Positions 1-6,321 of a DNA stretch of 15,247 nt are shown piece after piece; the first letter of the stretch is position 1; each line of letters opens with the position of its first letter. Both the position numbers and the translations under genes were made by a program. The notes beneath the pieces were generated by a model, which saw nothing but the letters and a program-made list of their open reading frames with translations, was not told where the DNA came from and made no database searches. The DNA is from Clostridium sp. CAG:510 (GTDB lineage Bacteria; Bacillota; Clostridia; Lachnospirales; Lachnospiraceae): assembly GCA_000434615.1 (NCBI GenBank), contig FR880836.1:1-15247 (forward strand), read 5' to 3'.

Positions 1-154
1 ATTATGCCGTCCGTTCCTACCATCTGGTCCTGCCATCCGATTTTCCGCAATCTTTCCGGCACCGCCGCAGAAAAAGGCTTCTATGTTGCTATGATATTTT
101 ATTTTAAGTGGATAACCGTAAATCCGCAACCGATTAAATTGCAGATATAATGTA

Positions 155-1078
155 CTATTTTGTATAGATTCCCATACCGGTCTGACTGCAATATTCCTGC
201 AGGTTTGCAGCGGATTTCTGCATGTACGCTTCCTGGTCCGCCGCATCAAAATGTTCAATGGCAAGATAACCCCGGTAGCCGTACTCTTTCATCTTGTATA
301 CCAGTTCCTTTATGGGGATGCAGCCTTCCCCCACCGCCGCGGGCAGGTAGCATTCCTTTATGTCCGGGGTTGCATTTTTCTGTGTTTGCAAAGGTTTATC
401 GGAGCTTATTTTCCTATCCTTGCAGTGCACATGCACAACCTTATCTTTGAGTTCCTCCCACGCTGCAAAAATATTCTCCCCATGGATGATAAAATTGCCC
501 GTGTCAAAAGTAAAACAAAGCCCCGGAACCTGCTCTGCAAACCACTGCATGCCGCTCACGCAGGCAATGGGCGAATTCCTGTCATCAAAATCCTCTATCA
601 CAACGGTGATGGGGGTGTCGGCAATATTCCGGCTGCCTGCCATTTCTACGATTTCCCGCAGTCCATCCGCCATGCGCTGTGCCTTTTCACTGTGGGAAAG
701 GTAGTCCCACACTTTCTCCCTGTCCGGCACACAATTCACAAACTCTTCCGTTTCCACTGAAAAAAAGCCGGGCACAATCAGTATTTTTCCGGCTTTCGTT
801 TTTCTTGCAATTTCAATATGTCTGCGGGCTTTTTCTGTTTCCCTGCCCCGCTCCAACGCATAAAATTCATAAATGCAGCTCACCTGTAAGCCTGCAGTCT
901 CAAGCATTTCCAGCGTTGTCGGGTGTTCCAGGAGGTAGGTACAGTTAATTTCTACAGCAGAAATACCCGCATTCTTCACCTCTGCAAGCAGCTCCGGAAT
1001 ATGTTTACCGGTCTGCTCCTCCGCCTGTAAAATATGGTCAAAAAAGACAGAAAGTCTGATTACTTCACTTCCTCGCAT
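155..1078 (-). CDS. Sugar phosphate isomerase/epimerase, TIM-barrel (AP-endonuclease-2 family)
   Basis: This 307-residue protein looks like a xylose-isomerase-like TIM barrel enzyme that isomerises or epimerises a sugar or sugar derivative; the substrate cannot be told. Likely metal ligands of the fold are visible at the ends of successive strands: Glu162 in VVIEDFDD, Asp192 in FTFDTGNF, His218 in HVHCKD and Glu275 in LAIEHF. I place the start at the ATG at 1078, preceded by AGGAG with 5 nt spacing; a longer reading up to 1111 lacks a ribosome binding site. The start lies 19 nt inside the 3' end of the upstream ThuA-like gene, so the two are probably translationally coupled. ThuA and such epimerases often occur together in sugar-oxidation clusters, usually with a Gfo/Idh/MocA dehydrogenase, which is not seen here. 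The family call is solid; the substrate is unknown. Confidence 0.85.
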   Translation of the reverse strand: MRGSEVIRLSVFFDHILQAEEQTGKHIPELLAEVKNAGISAVEINCTYLLEHPTTLEMLETAGLQVSCIYEFYALERGRETEKARRHIEIARKTKAGKILIVPGFFSVETEEFVNCVPDREKVWDYLSHSEKAQRMADGLREIVEMAGSRNIADTPITVVIEDFDDRNSPIACVSGMQWFAEQVPGLCFTFDTGNFIIHGENIFAAWEELKDKVVHVHCKDRKISSDKPLQTQKNATPDIKECYLPAAVGEGCIPIKELVYKMKEYGYRGYLAIEHFDAADQEAYMQKSAANLQEYCSQTGMGIYTK

Positions 1079-1761
1079 GCAAGCTCCTTCCGTGCTCCCA
1101 TAGGCGTACAAAACCGCACCGCATTTATAATGATCTGCTGAATTTCCGGTACATAGTAAATCGGATATTCTTCATGACCCGGCTGAAAATAAAAAATCTT
1201 TCCCATTCCTCTTGTAAACGTACAGCCGCTGCGGAATACCTGTCCGCCGGAAAACCAACCCGCAAAAATCACATCGTCTGGCTTGGGAATATCAAAATAT
1301 TCCCCGTACATTTCTTCTTTGGGCAGGAAAATTTTCTCCGGAATACCCGCTGCTATGGGGTGGGTGGATGCAAGACACCAGAGATTTTCCTGCTCTCCGT
1401 GCTTCCATTTTAAGGTCATGGAAGTGCCCAGAAGCCGCTTCATTATTTTGGAAAAATGTGCAGAATGCAGGGCAATCAGTCCCATTCCCGCGAGCACGTG
1501 CTTCTGCACCCTTTCCGCCACTTCATCCGAAAAGGCATCCTGCAGGGCATGGCTCCAGAAAATCAGCACATCCGTGTCCGCAAGCACCTCTTCCGTCAGA
1601 CCGTGCTCCGGCATATCAAAAGTCGCCGTCCGCACCTGAAAATCCTCTTGCTTCCCTAAAAAAGAAGCAATGCAGCCGTGAATACCCTGCGGATAAACCT
1701 TTCGGACGCCCTCATATTCTCTTTCGTGTTTGTATTCGTTCCAGACCGTAACCCGTATCAT
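1060..1761 (-). CDS. ThuA-like domain protein (trehalose utilisation family)
   Basis: The 233-residue product matches ThuA-like proteins, which have a glutamine-amidotransferase-like fold without the usual catalytic triad and occur in sugar utilisation clusters. Visible features are the N-terminal strand MIRVTVWNEYKHE, the central DVLIFWSHALQDAFSD segment, GLIALHSAHFS at about residues 93-103, THPIAAGIP, and the C-terminal GKIFYFQPGHEEYP followed by a final helix (IINAVRF). No signal peptide is present, so it should be cytoplasmic. The ATG at 1761 is preceded by AGGGAG with a 6 nt spacer, and that purine-rich leader abuts the repeat array at 1789. The 3' end overlaps the epimerase gene by 19 nt. 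The exact reaction is unknown; in Sinorhizobium ThuA is linked to trehalose breakdown through 3-keto intermediates. Confidence 0.85.
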   Translation of the reverse strand: MIRVTVWNEYKHEREYEGVRKVYPQGIHGCIASFLGKQEDFQVRTATFDMPEHGLTEEVLADTDVLIFWSHALQDAFSDEVAERVQKHVLAGMGLIALHSAHFSKIMKRLLGTSMTLKWKHGEQENLWCLASTHPIAAGIPEKIFLPKEEMYGEYFDIPKPDDVIFAGWFSGGQVFRSGCTFTRGMGKIFYFQPGHEEYPIYYVPEIQQIIINAVRFCTPMGARKELACEEVK

Positions 1762-1788
1762 TTTTTCTCCCTGTTTTCTGCTCTTTCC

Positions 1789-2267
1789 TTTGACTCAAGT
1801 AGGCTTTTCCTTTCGCAAAGTCAAACCCCAGTCACATTTTCCACTTTTCCCTTTGACCCAGGAAGGTTCTTCCCCTCTTGGAGTCAAATTTAAATCCGGC
1901 TTCCCGCTTTCCTCTTTGACTCTGACAGGCTCCTTCCCTCATAGAGTCAAATCCCACTCCGGGCTTCCTGCTCTTTCCTTTGACCCAGCTTGGCATATAC
2001 TTTCGCAGAGTCAAACCCCAGTCACATTTTCCACTTTTCCCTTTGACCCAGGAAGGTTCTTCCCCTCTTGGAGTCAAATTTAAATCCGGCTTCCCGCTTT
2101 CCTCTTTGACTCTGACAGGCTCTTCCCCTCTTGGAGTCAAATTTAAATCCGGCTTCCCGCTTTCCTCTTTGACTCTGACAGGCTCTTTCCCTCGCAGGGT
2201 CAAACTCAAATCCGGCTTCCCTCTTTCCTCTTTGACTCTGACAAGCCTATCTTCGCACAAAGTCAAA
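1789..2267 (-). repeat. Tandem array of eight 63-bp units with inverted-repeat ends
   Basis: Eight copies of a 37-bp element begin at 1789, 1852, 1915, 1979, 2042, 2105, 2168 and 2231. Each starts TTTGAC and ends GTCAAA with exactly 25 nt between these hexamers. Most arms extend to TTTGACTC/GAGTCAAA or a one-base variant. The elements are separated by 26 nt (27 nt between the third and fourth), giving a 63-bp period with one 64-bp step. The intervening segments are not unique: the first and fourth are identical, and the second, fifth and sixth are identical. The minus strand is purine-rich and is the strand transcribed from rpe towards the ThuA-like gene. The array fills nearly the whole gap between these genes. 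The one-base insertion shifts any reading frame, so coding is unlikely. Function is unknown; RNA hairpins, a protein-binding array or an expanded intergenic repeat are all possible. Confidence 0.95.
1819..2122. repeat. Higher-order duplication within the array (two 114-bp identical copies, 190 bp apart)
   Basis: Bases 1819-1932 are identical to 2009-2122. The offset of 190 bp equals three array units (63+63+64). The same offset also aligns 1778-1794 with 1968-1984, where CTGCTCTTTCCTTTGAC is shared. This indicates that a three-unit block was duplicated recently, after the individual units had already diverged. Only the interior of the first element of each block (1795-1818 against 1985-2008) differs strongly. 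Confidence 0.9.
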
Positions 2268-2290
2268 CCGTCAGATTCAAACTGGGCTTC

Positions 2291-2944
2291 CTACTGCATC
2301 TTTGCCAAGAAAGCCTCTACATTGCCAGCGATGTCGCCCTTAAACACGGCGGAGCCTGCCACTGCCACATTGGCGCCTGCTGCAAGCACCATGGAGATAT
2401 TGTCTAAATTGATGCCGCCGTCCACTTCAATATCAATGTCCCTGCCGCTTTCCTGCACCATTTTGCGGACTGCTTTCACCTTGTCCGTGCAGTAGTCAAT
2501 ATAGGACTGACCGCCAAAGCCCGGCTCCACGGTCATAACCAAAATCATATCCACTGTTCCGAGATAAGGTCTAACCGCTTCCACATCCGTGCCCGGTTTA
2601 ATGGAGATACCGGCTTTCTTGCCCTGACGATGAATTTCGTCAATGATTTCCGCTGCCTTTTCGGTTGCCTCCAGATGAAAAGTAATCAGGTCCGCACCGC
2701 AATCGATAAACTCCTGAATGTACCGCTCCGGTTCCACAATCATCAGATGGACATCAAAAACCTTGTCGGTAGTTTTACGGATGGATTTAATCACCGGCAT
2801 ACCATAAGAAATGGATGGCACAAAAAGTCCATCCATTACATCTATGTGTATATACTGGGCGCCTGCCTTGTCCGCCAGGGCAAGCTGCTCACCTAATTTT
2901 GCAAAATCTGCGGATAAAATAGAAGGGGATAAAATATTTTTCAT
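2291..2944 (-). CDS. rpe: Ribulose-phosphate 3-epimerase
   Basis: The 217-residue enzyme interconverts ribulose 5-phosphate and xylulose 5-phosphate in the pentose phosphate pathway. The whole family signature is present: PSILSADF with Ser8 at the N terminus, HIDVMDG (His33, Asp35), DVHLMIVEP (His66), VMTVEPGFGGQ, and EVDGGIN (Asp175). The histidines and aspartates are the metal-binding and acid/base residues of the family. I chose the ATG at 2944 (MKNILSPS), which has AGGAG 7 nt upstream; two in-frame ATGs further up, at 2959 and 2968, lack this and the first of them overlaps the ribosome binding site. The gene follows the amidase gene after 83 bp and may share its promoter. Its stop codon lies directly at the edge of the repeat array. 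The usual clostridial neighbours of rpe (rsgA, prkC) are not seen, so this could be a second copy. Confidence 0.95.
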   Translation of the reverse strand: MKNILSPSILSADFAKLGEQLALADKAGAQYIHIDVMDGLFVPSISYGMPVIKSIRKTTDKVFDVHLMIVEPERYIQEFIDCGADLITFHLEATEKAAEIIDEIHRQGKKAGISIKPGTDVEAVRPYLGTVDMILVMTVEPGFGGQSYIDYCTDKVKAVRKMVQESGRDIDIEVDGGINLDNISMVLAAGANVAVAGSAVFKGDIAGNVEAFLAKMQ

Positions 2945-3027
2945 GTGTGTGCTCCTCATAAATGACAAATAGGTTTATTTTCTGCTCCCGCATAAAATGC
3001 CGCAAGCATTTTCCTTTCTATTATACA

Positions 3028-4044
3028 TCATTTCAGGAGTTTTTCCACATCCCTTTTTAACTGCTCCCAATCGTCCTCATGTTCCACATAATAAAGCGGA
3101 CATTTTTTGCCGCCGCAGTCATAATGCCGCAGAATATCATCCGTGGAAAGTCCGTATTTTTTCACCAGATATGCCAGCAGATGTATTAGGGAGTCGTAGG
3201 TTTCTTTAGTAAAACTGCCGTCCGCACTTTTGTAACAGCATTCAATGGAAATGGAGTCGTAGTTTCTGGTTTTCACCGCATAGGCAATTTCCTCAAACGG
3301 AACACATTGAATAATTTCCCCGTCATAACCAATGATAAAATGTGCGCTTGCTGACCTTTCGTGTGTGTCTTTCAGGGACTCAAAATAGCTTCGGTTCTGC
3401 GCAGCGCTGGTATTGCGATTTGCTGTATAATGTACAAAAATACTGTTGACCTCCTGCAGTCGTTCTCCGGGTCGGGAGTAATCGTTTGGCGTCAGAAAAG
3501 CTTCCTCCCATTCCGGCTTTTCTACGTTCTTATAATCCAGAACGGAAATCTGTCTCTGCAGATTTCTCACAGCCTGCGCAGCTTTTCCGTCGGAAAGCAG
3601 GCGGATTACCGAAATGATAAGAATAGCCGCCAGCAGAATAAAAAATACTTCGGTAAATAGGAGCCTGAGAAATCTTTTTCCCGGCTTTTTGCTGCGCACC
3701 CTGCGGTGCCCAATCTTTGTATACTGCTCGTTCTCCGGCTGCACCTTTCCAGCGCGATGCTGTCTTTCAATCCTCATTCCGTCTATGTTGTACTTGTCTT
3801 CTGACCGTTCTCTTCTGGCTCGGTATTCCTGTTCTGCCTGCTTTCGCTTCTCACGGGAATTCTTTTTTGCTTGTACCGCCGTCACTCTTCTGACATAATG
3901 CGCCGTCTCCGATTTTGCTCTTCCAGTCCGCTGCACGTTCCCAGATTGCTCTCTTCTGGCATAGCGCTCTTTCTCCGGCTGCGTTCTCGGTGCAAATGCC
4001 ATGTCTAAATTTAATTCTTCTCTTTCGTTTCCCTCATCCAACAT
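3028..4044 (-). CDS. Membrane-anchored N-acetylmuramoyl-L-alanine amidase (amidase_2 / T7-lysozyme type)
   Basis: This 338-residue protein probably cleaves the amide bond between muramic acid and the peptide stem of peptidoglycan outside the membrane. Residues 1-125 are very rich in Arg, Lys, Glu and Gln and should be cytoplasmic. A single membrane span covers about 128-149, and the catalytic domain occupies about 185-338. Zinc ligands and catalytic residues fit the T7-lysozyme pattern: His205 in FVHYTAN, His307 in LRHYDCGG, Cys315 in GKKCP eight residues later, with Lys313 two before the cysteine. I chose the ATG at 4044 because GGAGG lies 8 nt upstream; a GTG reading from 4083 lacks a ribosome binding site and would start upstream of the predicted promoter. 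Topology is type II. Specificity (cell division, sporulation or turnover) cannot be read from the sequence. Confidence 0.9.
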   Translation of the reverse strand: MLDEGNEREELNLDMAFAPRTQPEKERYARREQSGNVQRTGRAKSETAHYVRRVTAVQAKKNSREKRKQAEQEYRARRERSEDKYNIDGMRIERQHRAGKVQPENEQYTKIGHRRVRSKKPGKRFLRLLFTEVFFILLAAILIISVIRLLSDGKAAQAVRNLQRQISVLDYKNVEKPEWEEAFLTPNDYSRPGERLQEVNSIFVHYTANRNTSAAQNRSYFESLKDTHERSASAHFIIGYDGEIIQCVPFEEIAYAVKTRNYDSISIECCYKSADGSFTKETYDSLIHLLAYLVKKYGLSTDDILRHYDCGGKKCPLYYVEHEDDWEQLKRDVEKLLK

Positions 4045-4065
4045 AAAAAAAGCCTCCGGTTGTTC

Positions 4066-4071
4066 AGTATA
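4066..4071 (-). promoter_or_regulatory. Extended -10 promoter of the amidase gene
   Basis: On the minus strand TGC TATACT forms an extended -10 element (TG-N-TATACT). No good -35 box lies 17 nt upstream, as expected for this promoter type. Transcription would begin near 4058-4060, leaving a short leader with the GGAGG ribosome binding site before the ATG at 4044. Supported by motif and spacing only. Confidence 0.5.
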
Positions 4072-4162
4072 GCAGATTTCCACTGCTAATTCTTAAAGAA
4101 CCGGAAAGCTTTTTCTTAATTTTTTATGAATGGAAAACAATAAATTGCCAACTCTTATGCTA

Positions 4163-4657
4163 TCAGGAATTCCAGTGCAGGCGGTGAAGCTCCCCTTCGG
4201 TCTGCATGCCGGCAAATTGGTTCTGGCGCAGGGCTTCGTACAGCACAATCGCCACAGAATTAGATAAATTCAGGGAACGGATATCCGGCAACATGGGAAT
4301 ACGGATGCAGGTTTCCTCGTTGTCCACAAGGATTTCTTCGGGTATACCGGCACTCTCCTTGCCGAACATGATAAAATCATCCGGTCCAAACTGCACATCG
4401 GTATAGACATGTTTTGCCTTGGTGGTAGCCATCCAGATTTTTGCACCGGGATGCTTTGCCAGAAACTCCTCATAATTCATATAGCGGGTTACATCCAGAT
4501 GCTCCCAGTAGTCCATGCCCGCTCTTTTTATGGATTTCTCATCCAGATGAAAACCGAGCGGCTCAATCAGATGCAGGGATGTGCCTGTTGCAACACAGGT
4601 TCTGCCGATGTTTCCTGTATTCGCCGGGATTTCCGGCTGATGAAGTACAATGTGCAT
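4163..4657 (-). CDS. trmL: tRNA (cytidine/uridine-34-2'-O)-methyltransferase TrmL
   Basis: The 164-residue protein is a minimal SPOUT-class methyltransferase of the TrmL/CspR family, which methylates the ribose of the wobble base 34 in leucine tRNAs using S-adenosylmethionine. The three SPOUT motifs are clear: NTGNIGRT at 13-20, FGKESAGIP at 98-106, and the knot-forming C-terminal motif RIPM...RSLNLSNSVAIVLYEALRQ at 119-145. The length is normal for the family. The ATG at 4657 lies 3 nt after the stop of the upstream aminotransferase, with AAGGG as a rather distant ribosome binding site, so the gene is probably expressed with the aminotransferase cluster. It is the last gene before the amidase promoter. 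Confidence 0.95.
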   Translation of the reverse strand: MHIVLHQPEIPANTGNIGRTCVATGTSLHLIEPLGFHLDEKSIKRAGMDYWEHLDVTRYMNYEEFLAKHPGAKIWMATTKAKHVYTDVQFGPDDFIMFGKESAGIPEEILVDNEETCIRIPMLPDIRSLNLSNSVAIVLYEALRQNQFAGMQTEGELHRLHWNS

Positions 4658-4660
4658 TTT

Positions 4661-5842
4661 CTATTTTCCCTTCTCCTCGCGCAGCTTCGTAATAAAATGC
4701 GCCAGGCGTTCCATCGCCATTTTCAGCTTCTCCAGTGAATAAGCGTAGGAAATACGCAGGTAGCCCTCGCCGCTTGCGCCGAACGCATCACCGGGAACCG
4801 CTGCCACTTTTTCTTCCTCCAGGAAACGGGTGGCAAATTCTTCGCTGGTCATGCCGAACTCCTTGATACAGGGGAATACATAGAAAGCGCCGTAAGGCTC
4901 AAAGCATTCCAGACCCATTTCACGGAAAGCATGCATCAGGAAACGTCTTCTCTGGTTGTAGGCGGTACGCATTTCAACGATATCCTCGTCGCCGTTTTTC
5001 AGAGCTTCGATAGCGGCATACTGTGCCGTGGTGGGCGCGCACATAATTGCAAACTGGTGAATTTTCGTCATCTGCTCGATAATATTCTGCGGTCCGCACA
5101 CATAGCCGAGTCTCCAGCCGGTCATGGCATACGCCTTGGAGAAACCATTGATCAGAAGGGTTCTCTCCTTCATGCCGGGCAGACTGGCAATGGACACATG
5201 CTTGTCCTTGTAGGTCAGTTCTCCGTAGATTTCGTCAGACATGACATAGATGTCGTTTTCAATAATAATATCTGCAATCGCCTCTAAGTCCTTCTTTTCC
5301 ATTATGGCCCCGGTCGGGTTGTTGGGGAAAGGAAGAATTAACAGCTTTGTCTTGGGAGTAATGGCTGCTTTCAGCTCCTCCGGTGTCAGGCGGAATTCGT
5401 TTTCTGCCTTCAAATCGATAATGACCGGCTTGCCGCCCGCCAAAATTGTACAAGGCTCATAGGAAACATAAGAAGGCTGGGGAATCAGCACTTCCTCTCC
5501 TTCGCCCGGATTTATCATGGCGCGAATACCGATATCAATGGCCTCGGAACCGCCCACGGTAATCAGCACTTCTCTGGTCGGATGGTAATGAATGCCCTGT
5601 GTCCGATAAAGATAATGACAGATTTCCTCACGCAGCTTCATAAGACCTGCGTTGGAAGTATATTTGGTATGTCCCTGTTCCAGAGAATAAATACCCTCAT
5701 CGCGGATATGCCAGGGGGTGGCAAAGTCGGGCTCGCCCACACCTAAAGAAATAGCATCCTTCATTTCGCTGACAATATCGAAAAATTTACGAATTCCGGA
5801 GGGTTTTAACTCTACGACCTGTCTGGATAATGGATCTCTCAT
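4661..5842 (-). CDS. Class I/II pyridoxal-phosphate aminotransferase
   Basis: The 393-residue cytoplasmic enzyme transfers amino groups between an amino acid and a 2-oxo acid. Fold-type I landmarks are all present: GVGEPDF near 34-40, TVGGSEAID at about 95-103, PNNPTG at 173-178, DEIY with Asp203 (pyridine nitrogen contact), SKAYAMTGWRLGY with the Schiff-base Lys236, and Arg363 in YLRISYA, which binds the substrate carboxylate. It is closest in style to the aspartate/aromatic (PatA-like) group, but the substrate is not certain. The start ATG overlaps the stop of the Lrp-type gene in the sequence ATGA, so the two are translationally coupled. The adjacent AsnC/Lrp regulator probably senses an amino acid related to this reaction. 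Confidence 0.92.
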   Translation of the reverse strand: MRDPLSRQVVELKPSGIRKFFDIVSEMKDAISLGVGEPDFATPWHIRDEGIYSLEQGHTKYTSNAGLMKLREEICHYLYRTQGIHYHPTREVLITVGGSEAIDIGIRAMINPGEGEEVLIPQPSYVSYEPCTILAGGKPVIIDLKAENEFRLTPEELKAAITPKTKLLILPFPNNPTGAIMEKKDLEAIADIIIENDIYVMSDEIYGELTYKDKHVSIASLPGMKERTLLINGFSKAYAMTGWRLGYVCGPQNIIEQMTKIHQFAIMCAPTTAQYAAIEALKNGDEDIVEMRTAYNQRRRFLMHAFREMGLECFEPYGAFYVFPCIKEFGMTSEEFATRFLEEEKVAAVPGDAFGASGEGYLRISYAYSLEKLKMAMERLAHFITKLREEKGK

Positions 5843-6321
5843 GGCGTAATCAACTCTCTTTCATCTTCGTATTTGCTGGTTAAAATGGTGCCGTGGTCTT
5901 TGTATTTCTTTAAGACAAAATGGGTAGCGGTGCTCAGCACGCCGTCCAATGTGGCAAGCTTGTCGGAAACAAAATTGGAAACCTCTCTCAGAGACTTTCC
6001 CTCCAGAGATACCAGAAGGTCATACCCACCGGAAATCAGATATACGGAATTTACTTCTGCATATTTGTAAATTCTTTCGGCAAAGCTGTCAAAGCCCTGT
6101 CCTCTCTGCGGGGTAATACGCACCTCAATCAGTGCATTTACCTTTTCAATGTTGGTATTTTCCCAGTTGATCATGGTGTGATAACCGCAGATAATGCCTT
6201 CTGCTTCAAGCGCAGCCAGTTCATTTACCACATCCACTTCTTCCACACCTAAGATGACTGCCAGTTCCTTCAAATCCATACGGCTGTTTTTCTCTATAAT
6301 ACGCAATAATTCTTCTCTCAT
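5839..6321 (-). CDS. Lrp/AsnC family transcriptional regulator
   Basis: The 160-residue protein has the two-domain form of Lrp/AsnC regulators. Residues 1-45 form the winged helix-turn-helix (LLRIIEKNSRMDLKELAVILGV...VVNELAALEAEGII), and about 60-140 form the RAM effector domain, with the characteristic VRITPQRGQGFDSFAERI and YLISGGYDLLVSLEG segments. Such proteins bind an amino acid or related ligand and regulate amino acid metabolism, often their own operon. The start ATG at 6321 overlaps the stop of the AIR-synthase-like gene (ATGA), and its own stop overlaps the aminotransferase start in the same way. The regulator is thus co-produced with two enzymes. Targets and ligand are inferred only from context. 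Confidence 0.92.
   Translation of the reverse strand: MREELLRIIEKNSRMDLKELAVILGVEEVDVVNELAALEAEGIICGYHTMINWENTNIEKVNALIEVRITPQRGQGFDSFAERIYKYAEVNSVYLISGGYDLLVSLEGKSLREVSNFVSDKLATLDGVLSTATHFVLKKYKDHGTILTSKYEDERELITP

Noticed and set aside
1..154. A gene end or start at the left edge
   Set aside because: Short open frames exist on both strands (for example plus-strand codons 1-147), but none has a recognisable sequence, start signal or terminator, so nothing is called here.
1832..2266. A repetitive 144-residue protein on the minus strand with a 21-residue period (RVKEESGKPDLNL)
   Set aside because: It would need a TTG start without a ribosome binding site, and the extra base in the third intervening segment changes the frame, so the peptide repeat is not kept. 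Open frames on both strands simply follow from the 63-bp period.
1789..2267. CRISPR array
   Set aside because: Regular spacing suggested it, but the segments between the elements are themselves repeated (first equals fourth; second, fifth and sixth identical), the repeat interiors vary, and no cas genes are present.
1730..2495. Plus-strand open frames through the array and into rpe
   Set aside because: They are by-products of the 63-bp period and of the frame opposite rpe; no ribosome binding site and composition unlike the neighbouring genes.
2994..3012. Terminator between the amidase gene and rpe
   Set aside because: AAAATGC/GCATTTT with a 5-nt loop is an AT-rich 7-bp stem without a proper T-run on the minus strand; too weak to call.
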